This document shows, one piece after another, positions 1 through 13,600 of a stretch of 64,000 nt of DNA (positions are counted from its first letter, which is position 1; every line of letters starts with the position of its first letter). The position numbers and the translations under genes are program-made. The notes beneath the pieces are model-generated. The model did no database searches, was not told the DNA's origin, and saw nothing but the letters and a program-made list of their open reading frames with translations. The DNA lies in contig OX457031.1 in the NCBI GenBank assembly GCA_949752745.1, positions 44,518,269 to 44,582,268 of the forward strand. Direction: 5' to 3'. Source of the stretch: Protula sp. h YS-2021. Its lineage: Eukaryota; Annelida; Polychaeta; Sabellida; Serpulidae.

Positions 1-369
1 CCATTCATTTCTCTCAGTCTTTTTCAAATAGTTATAAAATTTTTATCGAACGTTTTTAGGTGCTTCTCCACCTGGACTTTACTTTTTTTCGCAAATGACA
101 AAAAAATGCCGAAATGGTGGAATTTTAAAATTTTTTATAAAATTGTGTAAATGTCGGTAAATACGCGAATCGTCAAAACCATACCTCTCCAACATCCCTT
201 TTCGCGTAGCTTCCACCCGGGAAAACTCGTTTTTGTGTATTAAAATTAGAAAAAGCTACGTTCAGAAACAAAGTTCTTCATTTTTGGCCTAACAGTATTC
301 GTTTCAGAGTTTTTCTCTCTTTCCTTGTTTGGTAACTCGGCTGGTTCTTGTCCTTGGACATGCTTGTTT
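1..369 (-). mobile_element. HINE/Helentron-like element, 5' part, minus orientation (copy 1)
   Basis: Bases 1-280 match 20430-20680 closely. Bases 281-369 match the right end of the copy at 19998-20866. Read on the minus strand the element begins ACAAGCATGTCCAAGGACAA followed by ACCAGCCGAGTTACC. Its 3' end is left of the window. Confidence 0.6.
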
Positions 370-775
370 AAAAAATTTATTGGTAGCCAATTTTCAAAAT
401 GTTTCTTCTCGCACAATTTGGATCGGATTTCTTCTCAATTTTGTACGATTGTTCCCTAGATGGTTGTCTCTTGAAAAATTCCTTTATTTGGCGATCCGCA
501 AAAAAATTGATCAAATGCGGAACATTCAAAATTTTCTTGTAGCCAATTTTCAACATGCTTCTTCTTCCACAATTTTGATCGGATTACCTTCAAATTTCTA
601 TAAATGTTCACTAGGCGGTCCTCTCTTGAAAAGATTTTTTTTTTTTTGGCGATCCGCCAAAAATGGTCTAAATTGGAGGGGGGGGCATTAAAAACATTCA
701 GCAGCAAATTTTCAAAATGCTTCCCTCACGATTTTGATAGCAGTACTGCTCGGCGGGGGATATGCCATCCATGAT
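370..775 (-). repeat. ~155-bp tandem repeat, minus orientation
   Basis: About 2.5 divergent units of the family that fills 50641-51400 and 55730-58400. Landmarks are the near-palindrome TTTGGCGATCCGCCAAA and, on the minus strand, 'GATCAAAATTGTGG'. The ORFs here are by-products of the repeat. Confidence 0.7.
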
Positions 776-1556
776 TGTCTTGTTTTAGGCGTTGTCCAAC
801 GGAAGGGGTCTTTGAAATTTGCGTTTCTGAGATCCGCGAGAGATTAGGAAAATGCCGGCCTTTGAAAAATTTTCAGTAACCGGATTTTGAAATATGACTC
901 CCACTTTTTGGCAACCATACAATCCTGTTGATACTTGATTCACTAAAGCTCAGCTGTCACAATGTCCCTGGACATTTTTGTTAATTATGTCACCCGTCAG
1001 CATTTCTCCGATTGGGGAGACATTTAATTCCAGTTTAAATTGCCGTCAGTACTACTTTTACTTGTGGCAAACTGAAATGAGAGGATCTCTGCATGACATG
1101 TAAGTGGACGTGATGCAGTTGTTATAAGGGTGCATTTTGTTGGTAATTTTCGTTCGGTCTTTTGCACACATCTCACCTCTCGCTTTGCATTCAAGTTATT
1201 TAAAAGAAAACAGTTATTCTGTTCTAAGTAAAAAAAAAAACAAACAAACAAACAATGGAAAAATAACACGCCCAACTTAACAAAGAAAACCGCCCGTGAA
1301 ATTCTCATATACGTAAAAAAAAAAACAATGTAAGTGGTGTGTTGAATTGACTGATTTATTCAGCTGATCGGCAGCATTGATAAAATCCAACCGCTGCTCC
1401 GTTGTTTGCTTCTGCTGTTAATTTCGCGTGTTACCATGGAGGTGTTCCAAACAACAGCTTTTCCTGGTACTCGGTTTGTTTGCTCCATGTTGGCAAGTAC
1501 TGATACACGAGTTCTTCGAGTATAAAATGTACCGCATTGCCTTTGTTCTTCTGCAG
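776..1556. other. Intron, no feature beyond a GTCC/GGAC palindrome
   Basis: Upstream intron of the SRCIN1-like gene. Holds AATGTCCCTGGACATT at about 960-975, the terminal palindrome of the HINE-like family without a recognisable body, and A-rich tracts near 1229 and 1316. Confidence 0.5.
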
Positions 1557-1646
1557 GAGAAATTTGCATCCAAGAACCGCGAGTTTCTGCAGCATCTCGC
1601 CAGCAAATATCCACAGCACGCCAACTCAATCACGAGCGCCCAGCAG
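1557..1646 (+). CDS. SRCIN1-like exon a (first exon in window)
   Basis: 90 nt, phase 0 in and out. Acceptor follows TTCTTCTGCAG; donor is CAG|GTAAGC. Encodes EKFASKNREFLQHLASKYPQ and ten more residues, a basic helical segment resembling the ...YPQHA block near the N-terminus of p140Cap. No initiator is needed because the acceptor shows it is internal. Confidence 0.78.
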
Positions 1647-4600
1647 GTAAGCTTGTGCGTCTGTCTGTCCGTCCGTTTCACAGATCTCGAAATTCACGTT
1701 GGTAAGCGTCAGATCAACACCAAGAAAAATTGTTCAAGCGCCTGGAAAATTTCTGGGCCTTGACAATTTAACGGTGGTGAAAAGGTAGAATGTCGAGCGC
1801 TTGTTAAGTGGTGTCATAAAATCACACGCAAGCACCAAACACAGCCGGTATAGAAAGCCCATATGGATCCAATCATAGCAAAACACGAAACCAAATGTGA
1901 CAGACAGATGTCTTAGTCAGCATACACAAAACGAACTTTGAAACTGAGTGATGTAATAAACTTGCGATGCTTTTGTTTCGATCTCAGACTTTCACTCACT
2001 TTTTTTCAGCATTTCATCACATATTTGATACTTTTTTATATTAAGCCTGCCAGGCTACTTCTACTTTGTCAGTCTAGGTTCGTGCAAAAACGGTCTTGGG
2101 TCCATCTGCGTCAGCGTGTAAAGAAATGTGTAAGTTGCACTGCAAAAAAACTGACAGACAAGCGATAAGCAGTTTTATAGCATTTAGGAGTGGAGTTCGT
2201 GTAAAGCGTATGCCGTTGATAAACGCCTTATCAGGCAACATCGCACGATAGGCGTGGTTTCAGGCTTAAGTATCTAGTTGCATCTCATAAAGTGGTCAAA
2301 TAAAGTTGACTCAGCACGCGTTAAAATAAAAAACTAAAGCGTTCCATCAAATGATGCATCATTTGATGGAACGCTTTAGTTTTTTATTTTTTTATTTATG
2401 CTTATTTGAACTCGCGGTTTATGCAAACAAACGAAATGCTTTTAATAAAGTGGCGTTGGACTTGGTCGGTGCTCTACGGCACGCTTATTTCATGGATGGC
2501 GCCGGAAAAACATCCTCGGAATGTCCGTGGAATGGCCTAGGCGGATAGACTTAACCATTTCTTTGTTCGAGTGTAATACAGTGTGTACTGCATAAACCGC
2601 TTGAGAAGACCAGGTTGTAACGATTTATGATGTAGCAGAAAGTCTTGACAGTTGGTTGTGGGGAAACGAGGCCGGCGGGGTGTGGCAAGCGGGGCTGCTG
2701 TCATGTACAAGCATAAGACTACGTTTGCGACCAAATGTCACGTCTGTTTTATGGTTGTGGGAGAGAAAAAGGTCCTGCAAGACTCTCATTGAATTAACTC
2801 ACAGTAAGGCAATCAACGCCACTGGTGAATAACAAAAAAAAAAGAGAACCACCACTCGCCTTCAGGATCCCAGTACGGACGAGACCTTCCATAAAGTCTG
2901 TAGTGTTAAGGCGACTTGTTCCAGACAGTGTGTCTTGATGCATAGGAATGAGTGTGTTGTGACTGAGAACGGACTTTGTACACCCCAAGTAGGAGGGAGG
3001 GAGGGAGGGTGGGGGATGATATGGAGGGGCGGAGGAGGCATTACGTGGATCCCAATACACCAGGAAATTATTGTGCAAACAGATTTCCCTGAAGCTTTTG
3101 ATTCTATGTAGTTGTTGGGTAATTGCTGATGATAAAACATTGAATAGCTTTGAATACGGCCCTCGTTAACGGCCTTGTAGGGTAAGTCACGGAGGTATGA
3201 CCCTCCCGGGATACGTCACAGAGTCACGTGTGTGCCGAGATTGAAGTGCTTGGCTGTGGGTTTAATGCCACTGGATGACTGCGCTCATAGTACATAGTGC
3301 TTTTGCTTAGTGCCATTATGAATGCAAGTGCTTTTACTGACAGTTGGGAAGTCGCGGAAATTCTATTAAAGTTTGTGACATTTCAAAAATTGCGAAATAA
3401 GATTGTTATGGTTTGTGTCTTAAATACGCCTGGTTTACGAGCGAAAATAAAGTAAAAAAATAAATAAATTTTGTGCATAAACCTGAAATTGTTAAAAAAA
3501 AAAAAAAAAAGGGAATTGATTTTTGTAAGTTTCGAAAATTTATCAAAATTAAAAATTATAATCAGTAATTACAGTCCATTTCCGCCCATTCATTTATTCC
3601 CCCCTCCTCCACACACGCACACACACATAAACAAATCAGACAGATTTCTCGAGCATTAAACTTTGGGATTCATTCTCAAAAACATATTTAATTGAGCTAT
3701 TATAACTATCTTCGTATGGTCAGGTGGGGGGATATAAAAATCAAACTGAGCTTTTGATTGATAAGGCTATGATGCGAGCATTGGCGAAAAAATTTGAAAG
3801 TCTGTTGTGTAATTGTTCGAACTTGTATCAGGAGGACCGTGGCATGAGCGCAGACATGCAAAGCCAAGAAACTCAACTGGGATCAAGTATATTGTAATAA
3901 CATAAATCAAGAGCCCCTTGTAAAGAGAAATAATAGTGAAAAAATCAAGAAAATGCCTGCATAAAAATGATCTTGCATCTGATGTATTTGTTGCAAATAT
4001 ATATATATATGTATATATTTGTGTGCTAAAAAAAACAGACGTAAAATGTCGGAAATGAGAAAAACTGGCATCTGCAGAGCTGAAGGCACTTGGCGTGTAA
4101 TAAGATTTGTACTTTATTGCATTTTTTTGCTTGTAACGCCGCTTAAAGACAACAAAGGCTCGGAACAAATGAGCAGAAATCAATAGGTCAATTACTCCAC
4201 GGACGCGTTACTACTTAACTCGCGTCGGTTCTGGCGGCCAAGACGCTCATGTTCGCATTTGGGCTTTCGGACGTTTACTTTTAAAATCATTTGAATGAGA
4301 ACCTGGGGGCAAAAACTTTCGATGAACAAATAACGTCTGATTTTGTAAAAACTAAACAGTTAACCGAGTAAATATAAACACTGACAGATTGTCGAAGGAA
4401 CAAATAAATAAAGCAGGCATCATCGGATCCAGTCCTTTCGGCATGAAATATTCATGGTGACGTCACAGTACTGTTGTCTGTTTGTACCAGTTCATTGCAG
4501 AGTAATGAAAAGGACTGGTTTGCAGTAGTTAAAAAAAAGAACATAAAAAGCAGAAAAAAAGAAAGAAGAACGAATGAAAACAAAAGGCAAACAAGAAAAC

Positions 4601-7600
4601 AAATAAAATGTGAAAAAAGCATCAATCTAACAGAAAAACGTTATGATAGATGTGGTTGGTAGGATACAAAGATCCTTCTGAAACTGGGATGCAAATAACG
4701 GATATGATATGCAGCACAATTATAAATGGCTTTTGATTACATGGAAATTTCGTTATGGTGGCAATATGCGCTCGAGTTTCACGAGGATGGTTCTGTCAAA
4801 TCTCATTACCTGATAACGGACAGAGACTATCGCGAAGTATCACTCCACAAACAAAAGCACGCGTCTTTATGTGTGCTTGCTGTTTTTGCACATATAATGC
4901 CGTTTACCTGTTGCAGTATTGTATTTACGTAGAAAAAAAAGGTTGTGTATTTAAGTATGTAAAAAAGCTACATGGGATTAATTAAGTGAAGTGCGTTAAA
5001 AAGGTAAAACGGATATGTATAAAATTTACGAATTGGCAAGAGAACGCAGGGATAACAGATGAAACTGGTGAAAAAAAAAAACAAATAGAGAAGTGGGCAA
5101 CTCGTTAGTAACTGGACGGAAATATATGTATGTAAAATTAAACTGATTTCAAGCTGCGTTGAAGTTATTCACAAAGACATGATTCAGTTTCTGACTTTGA
5201 AGAAAAAGAAGAAGAAAAGGAAGGCAAAGGTAGGATAAACCCAAGATCTGAACACTTTCAAATCACGAACGTGTTTTTTAACAGTCGGTTTTAAACCGTA
5301 CACAGAGAATGGGAGAAGGGGAGGGTGGGGGTGCTATGCTCGCCCAATGATGGGGTCATTTTACCTGCGTAACTAAATACCGCTATTCTTTATGTTTATG
5401 TTTTCTCCAAATGTCGTGCATCATTTCATTCTGGTCATTTTAAGAATTATTCGGTGTGTACTCCTCAGGGTACGGTTTGCCTTTGGCTGAGAAAGTCGCT
5501 AAACATTTTCCGAAACCATCAACTGACATCAAATACTTCAGAAAATTCCACCAATTACCCGATAATAAGTCTTACAAAATACAGAAGAAACTCGATAACT
5601 TGAACTAGGTCTGACCAAAGCCACCAAATGTCCGGGATACTGAGTATTCAAGTTACCAAACAACAAATAGATACATTTGTGACCGCGAATATTGTTCAGC
5701 TTGTAGAATACTTCTGTTGTCGAAATACGAACTATAGAACAGCGTCTGTCTCTTCTTACTGCAGGCGTTTTATCCGTTCTGCAAACGAATGTAAAAAGTA
5801 CACAAGTAAACAGAAAACATTACGATCAGTACACTTCCTAAAAACAAAGTGTTGTTTAAAAATGGCAAAAAAAAAAAAAGAAACAACAAACCAAAAAAAA
5901 AACAAAACAAACAAACAAAAAGAAACAAACAAGCAAAAAAACGCATAGAAACTGGGAAGGAGGGGGCAATATATAAAATATTTAATTTTCTCGGTCATTT
6001 GTCTGCAGATTTGCCAAGGATAATTGAAGATCTGGCTTGGATCGTTCGTCTTGAAATCCCTCGAGCGAGATAAAACCCCGTGCCAAGCATCGATAAAGCA
6101 GTTTTTCCGGAAACCATACCCTGTCTGTCCGTTGGGGTGGGTGGGGGGGGGGGGGCGCTGGGGATGCTTTATATGAGAGATCGGCTTTGATAAAAATGGC
6201 AATGGCTTTTTTCCCCTTTCTGTCAACTTGAATAATCTTCGGAGTACTTTTAGAGCGTCCCCTCCCCCCCCTCCTCTAGCTGTCTTCAATTTTCCAAAAT
6301 AAACAGTGACCCACAGGGCACGAATCAATACTATTTGTGTAAGCTGCTTGGGAGATATTTGACCAAAAACATAAAATTGATTAGGGAGTGTGATATCACA
6401 CACCATTTGCCTGTGCGGCAACTATGCAGTGATGGGATAACCCTGCGGAGTACTAAAGATTTGCTCAACTTGTTCTTTCGCCAATCAATCCAAAATATTA
6501 CAGTGTCTTCTTTATGGTAACAGCTGTCTGTACTATGGAAAGCATAGGAAGGAGATTGGTTACAGTTTGGAGATATGAGGGGGGGGGGGGCTGGTGGTCA
6601 GAGGAGTGTGTGTGAGTGGGGGTGGGGGGTGGGGTGGAGGTCGTTCGCATTAGGCCTTCCGTAACACAGTTGCTGAATGCTTAATGCTTATTACGTTAGC
6701 GCGTAATCTGTGAGAACTAATTGAGTTTGACGTCATAACGAGTGTGACCTCGGAATACCATGACACACAAATTGCAGGCTGGTCGTGTTTCATTTTTTTC
6801 TGCAGCCACCTTCTTGGAAGGATGCTTGTCGGAAAGGTTTAGACACGTTACTTTGTGTTGCATACATACTGCCCATAGATCTCCTATTTGCTCATAATTT
6901 AACATCTGAAATATTTTATTTTCTCAGATAAACTTTGTAACTGTGGCAGGGCCACGTCCTTCATTGTTTATTTGTTCATTTGTTTATGAATGTATCTTAA
7001 ACACTTCTCCGCAACCGCAGATCTTCTAATTTATCCTTTTACACATCAATCGAAATTCGGGGGTGTGGTTATCCCGCGGTTGTCTCTCTCTTACGTCCAT
7101 ACTGTAACGTCGATGAGTCGGGGAAATTTGCCTTTATGTAAAAAAACTCCGTAAAAATTATAAAATGGAACATGTCTGCCATAGCGCCATGGTCTTACTT
7201 CGATTTTCTCAGTTTCTTAAGAAAGGAGAAAGGCAAGGCCTATCGCTGCTTTCGCACAAATTGGATACTTCGGTGCTATGCTTTTAACTCATCCGGAAAG
7301 TGCAGAACACCTCAAGCAGAAACCAAAAAAAAAAAAACATAAACAAGAAGAACAAAAAGAAAATAAAATAGAACAACCTGAATTTGGTCATCATCATTTC
7401 CATGTGACGTCTTTGAATAACTTGTGACGCAAATTTCATGCCTGTTACGGTAACAAAGCCAGCGGAAAAAAGTCTTTTTGTGTCTCTGAGTGATTGTAAA
7501 ATATCCATTAATCCTCTGTTCATTTTGCATGGCAAATGTAGCACTTTTGCTCTGACTTTTACCGACTGAAAAGCTGTTGAGTAGCTCAAAAGTCTTGTGA

Positions 7601-10600
7601 GCCCTTGTTGTCTGGTATTAGGGCTATTACAGACCGTCATTGATGTTGGAGAACTATTTGCGCTACAGGCAGGCCGCCATTTTAAATGCCAGTACAGAGG
7701 TGACACAGTATTACGTGACAACGAAAAGTACCATGTCGCTCGCTGGTATCAACAATTACAAGGATGTAAAATATGAAAATATGTTTTTATGGCGTGGTCA
7801 AAGGATAGAAACTTAAATCTAACGTTATTAAGTGGATTTATCCATTTCTTGGCGCTTGACCTAATATATGTGTAATTGACAACAAAAGGGTGAAATGTAA
7901 ATGGAAATGCTGGCTGGTTAGTGATGGGTCTGTCCAAGTCAAGAGTAAGTATGAACACGTCGTTGTTAATTGCAAGTTTTTAAACCACCTTCATTGTGGT
8001 TTCTGATTTAACATAGTGTTCAACATTGTTTTGATTTTGATTCGGTGATAAGCATGTATACATTAATTTAATACAAGTAGCTGGAGTGTTTTTCACTGTA
8101 TTTTTGTCATGTTGCCAGGAGCGCGCGTGTAGCACAGATCGAGCTGTGACGTCACGCGATGACAGCTATTACGAGGCCATCAACAACGAGGAGGACAGGT
8201 TGTCCACTCATTCTGACTGTGACAGCGCGAGTAGCCACTTTAGTAGAGGGGGCCGCCTCAGGGCAAGCTTGCCGATTGTCAGATCGCCCAACAAGTCCCT
8301 GGAGAAGCCACTTGGTAAGCTGCCCCATTTTTTTCTGTTTATTGTGTGTTTGTTTTTAATCCAGCCGACTATGGGCGATGGGTTCGTACTCATTACTTGT
8401 AGGGTTTCTGCTCATCGTAATGCTACATTTCGATTGTTTTGAAATTTAAGAGGAATGTTGCCCACAAGCTCCTGCGTCAGGGTTGTATTTTGTTTGACGG
8501 TTTGACGAACCCGCAGAAAAAGCTTAATGTGCTCCTACTTGAGCTTCTTCACCAGCCGTAGGGGTGTGGATACCGACTTGGCCCAATTGGTAGCGCGTTG
8601 GACTATTAATCACGATTTCGTGAATTCAGGCCTCGCTCCATCTGTTCATTCTGCACCTTCATGGGTTCTTCTTCTTCTTCTTCTTCTTCTTCTTCTTCTT
8701 TATTTTCTTCCTTCATTTTCTGTATCCCAAGGAGATCGTCAGTGGAGGTGTAGTATTTTTGTTATCAGTTTAACAAAAACTGTCCAAATAAACGGATGGT
8801 TTTAAGAGAAACACAAACAATGTTGTTAGTCCCGTGGATCCTGTCCGAATAATGTTGAAAACAATGTTGGCCATGAGGCCTTTAACTGAATCTAAATTTG
8901 GTCAAAAGTTCAAATTTGTCGGTTTCTCCTTTCACCTTTGTAATGTCTTCGCTTTTACGACCGGGCACAATGTCCACGGACATTCCTCTACAGAAACTTT
9001 CGAAGCACGAAGCGTATGTTAATAAAGAAGTGTTTGATAGCATAATTATTTTTTATTACCAATAAAAACTATTTATATTTTTCACTATCTCATTGTGGTC
9101 ATTTTACAAAACTTGAAAAGAAAGTGGGGTTACAATTATTGATTTAAAAGAAAACAATTATTACAGTTCAAGTGCATATTTTTCGTGATAGTGCAGCATT
9201 GAATTATTTCGTAAATTGACTTAAAATGGACAAAATTATACTTCGTGGTAAATTAAAGACCATTATCCGTGATACTGGCAACGTAACACTGTCGACAACA
9301 GGTTCGTCACAGAACACTACGAATATCGTGTCATTAAATTTTGGGCTGGAAAGTTGCCCTTTCTTGAGATTTTGGTCAAGATGTTGCCGTTTGTGATGCC
9401 TCGTGTTTCTGTTAAAATTCAACGATTGTCAATGAGCAGTAGGCATCGGTAAAAAGAGAACGTTATCATTAAAAAATAATAATAAAATTTGGTTTTGTAG
9501 ATTTGATTTGTGCTCACGGTAACGAAACATTTCACATTCAGTTTAAGTTTATATTAAGAAATATGGTATTTGTGGTCGTTCTTTCGCTTTCAAACCAAAC
9601 GCTTTCGCATTACTTCCTTTTTTGAGATGATGCCGAGGGGAAGTTCTCGACGTTTTTACCCACAAAGCGTGGTAATGAAGCAGTCAATGGTAAAATAAGG
9701 TTTCTCGCTTTTGGCTCGGAAATTACTGTAAACCTTAAAACTTTCACTGCTTGGGCTATTTCTGGTGCTGGTTTCCTGCCAAGACCCCGTTACAAAATCG
9801 ATCCGTAGAAACTGTCTGTGGATTGTCTTGCCTTCATTTTTCTTGCACAGTGTGTGGAAGAATATAAAGGCAAGCTTTTGGTCCTGAAAATAAGCGAAAA
9901 AAAAATGGCAGTTCAGTGGAATATGTTAGTAGATGTAGATATTTTAGAGCTGTTGGGCTTTTTCTTGGCCTGAAACCCTCAGTCAGGTTTCCCCTTCTCC
10001 CCAGAGTATTTTTTTCGCTAATCTTGAAAAATGTCAATCATTGAATCCTGACAGGGGAACTAAGAAATCATTCTTTTGAAATAAGCAGCTGGTATGCCAA
10101 GGATACTTTAGTTTAGTTTTGGCTATAATCTGAAAAAAGAAGTCCCCCTCCCCTCCCAGCGCGCTTGTATTTTTTTCGTTAATCTCGAAAAGTGTCAGTT
10201 ATTGAATCCTGCAAGAGGAAACAAGACATTCACCCTTGAGGAACACAAAGCTTCTGTGTCAAAAACACTTTAGAATAACGCCTTTGTGTAGTGCTGCAGC
10301 AACGGGAATCTGTTCAAAGACTGGATAATGACGATAACGGTGACAATAATGTTTCCTTTCGTTGCAGTCTTGTGTTGAGATTTTTTTTCCACAAGTGGCC
10401 CGTTTCGCGATTTTGGCTTAATTTGGCGCCTTTGCGGTGTGGTATCACAGGTTATTTCGATTTCTGTATGTGCACGTGATGTGTATATGACAGTTATAAG
10501 AGTATGTGAATTATCAAGAAAAGGAGATCACATGACGTTTCCGAAAGTGTGCGTGGTGGTGTAAACGTGCTACTTCCGGTGTGAGTGTGTGTGAATATAG

Positions 10601-13600
10601 ATGTACGGCTGTAAATTTGTGGATGGGTATGCGGTTAGCTTTGTACAGTTCGCTCGGATGATGACATTGGAGGATTAAAACACCTGCCGCTTCTTTGCGT
10701 TAATGACAAGTAAACCATAACAACACACACAATAGACCTAACTGCTTCTTCGCTAATTACTGCAACGTGATTGTGCTTCGCTTTATGTTTCCTCTCTTTA
10801 GAGAAATGATTCGCTTTTTGTATAGTTGCGGTATGAGAAATGACCACGAATTCACACACAAGATTCAGGAAAGGAAGAAAAACGGTCGTTGTGGTGGCAC
10901 CGGGAGGGGGGGGGGGGGGGGGGGGTGGGCGACTCGGGGACGAGAGCAAAAGCAACTCATGCAGCAGGACTTGGTGTTGGGATACATAGAGCATTCTCAT
11001 CCCAATAACTTCATCCCGCCGAACCAAGCCAATTATCTGTCAGGCAACTTTTTTCCAGCGATGTACCAGCTATAGAAAAAAATGCAGTATGGACCAGTGG
11101 CAAAATATTACCCAGAATATGCAACTTCTCGACGCGCCCAGTGCAGGAAATGTTTCGAAACATCTCAACTCTTTCCTTTACAGCTGTAATAAAAAAACTG
11201 TAGTGCAATAAATGGTTTAATAAAACAAAATTAATTGTACAATAATGTCTGGATATTTAAAAACAATATTAAATTCAAAGAAACACCGCCAACGGCGCTA
11301 TGACTTTAATACCGGAGATATCGGAGGTACAATGTTTGACCTTTTGAGCAGAATTGTGAAACTTGATTGCTGTGATTTGTGTAAGAGATCGGTGTTGTTG
11401 TCTGGTCCGTTTTGGGAGTCGTGACTGTTGGCATATGCGCCATATTGTCATTTATTCATAGTACTTCCGGTTCGTTTTCAAATATTTGAAGTGCTCCATT
11501 TCATAGTCTTAAGAAATTTAACCGTTGCGCCTCTGGTTTCTGTTGTGCAGCTTAAGATATAAGATTTTATTTTGAATGAGCACAATTGTATGAACTGACC
11601 AATATTTTCTAATATTTTTTGTTTCGACTCGAAACGAAGTTTGTTTGCAAGCAAGAGTAATAATTAAAGGTACTAGAATATCTTCTGTATTTTGGTGCTT
11701 CGTGATTGAACGAAATCTGTTCTTCTCGAATGGCAAAAAAGTTTGTATTGATTAAAAAAAGACACAAAATGATAACGGGCATGATTTGATTGTGCTTTAG
11801 GTCTGGTATTCCTGGTATTCAGGAATGAGACAAAACGTGCGCTTCTTCCCAATGAAGTGACCACATTGGACACAGTGCGCGCTCTTTTTGCGCGCGCATT
11901 TTCGTCAGCTCTCAACATGCAGTGGTTTGAGCATACGGGCGCAAAAGTATACATCCAAGACCCTGCTACAAGCGTCTACTATGAGCTGGAAGACATGAGG
12001 TAAGGGATTGCAGTGCGGAAAGACGTCCATTTTGAACATCGTGGAGTAGTTTGGGTCGGCATAGATACGCTGTAAAATGCCAACAGTTCCGAAAAAAGGA
12101 CATGGCCTCGCGTATAGTTATTCACATTACGACATGAGGTAGTTGTTCGTATTTGGACTGAGCTGCACTATGTAAAATCAATCATATTTATGGTAAGCTC
12201 GATGACGGACCAGTTGTTAGCTTAAGTTCAAAGCAAACCACATTTTTCTGTTTGAAAAGAAACAAGACGTATTTTATGCTTGCAATTCGACTTTCTTTAA
12301 TTTCGTTGTCTATATTGTTTTAGCTGTACGATTAATGTCCTTTAACAATCTTGTTTTGTGATGTCTTTTCAAGGGATGTGAAAGACCGATGCGTATTGAA
12401 GATTGTAGAGAGCGAGTCTATCTACAGCCAGTCAGCCAGTCCCCACGTCCAGCAGCGTACTGTCTCGTCGGGCCCTCCCCGCATACAGCATAGCTTGTCA
12501 CCCAGCCCCCATGTGCAACACCACAGTGCCTTTTCGAATCCGCCCAGCGGCCAGTCCCAGCCTGTGTATGGCACGGTGCTCGCCCGGCCCCAGAGCGGGT
12601 ATGAGTCGGACTCCAGTGCACGGTCAGTGCCTCAACACTTGCTCCAGCCACCTGATCGCCAGGTAAGGTGCATCGTGGTACTGGTTGGATATTGGATATT
12701 GCACGGTTGTGCTCAAGTCGGTTTATGTCGAGTGGATTGAAGCTTTTTTAAGGGATCCAAATCAGTGAAAATGTACAAAAACTGAGGTCTGAGGTGTGAC
12801 AGGTTTACACAGCGAGGCTGGCGCTGTGTCAGTCGCATTCCAGTTTTTATGATGTAGTTCCTGACTGACATCAATCGTCAAATAATCAAATTGCTTTGGC
12901 TTCAAAATTCTCCGCCGTGTTCTGATCTTGAAGACTTACAGAAGAACGTAACGTAATTCATAGTTACAATCCGAAATTTGCAGTTACAGGATTATAGAAT
13001 ATCAATTTTAGCCCCCCCCCCCATCAACCCCCCCCCCCCCACCCCAAAAAAAAACAGACAAACCAAACAAAAAAATTCGATTGAATAAAAAAGTCGTGGA
13101 TAAGATAAACTTCTGTAATCTGTTGTTCTGTAATGTTGTCGTACAGAGCAAGTATCGGTTATTCGAGGGCATGAGCATGATCTTAATGTGCGGTTCTTGT
13201 CGTTTCTCTGTCATTCTCTGCCCACTTATCACAAAAACTGAAGCATGTTCTCAATGGTCTTAGTGAATAAATGTGAGTCATTTATCATGTTCAGTCACAG
13301 GAAAAGACATTTTCGCTAGCCATGCAGTCCAACGACACATATCAGCAACAGATGGCGCTCTACGCTGTACCTCCCCAATGGCCTTCACCAAGGTAACCAC
13401 GAAAAAAATCACACGCCTTTCCACCCCCCTCCCCCTCCCGCAAAACCTTAAAAAAATTCCCGTGCTGCTGAAAATATATACGTTTATTACAGGGATGTGA
13501 TTTGAAGGCCCAAGTTCACAGTAATACACAGATGTCATATCTTGGAGAAGTTTCGTAACTTTAACCGATTAATTTAAGGAATTTTAACGTTTTGAAATTG

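Noticed and set aside
4726..4932. 68-codon ORF as an extra exon
   Set aside because: No acceptor or donor pair fits the exon a/b phases and no homology is recognised.
5756..6421. 221-codon minus-strand ORF
   Set aside because: Phe/Lys/Pro/Gly low complexity caused by T, A and G/C runs; no motif, no splice signals and no family resemblance.
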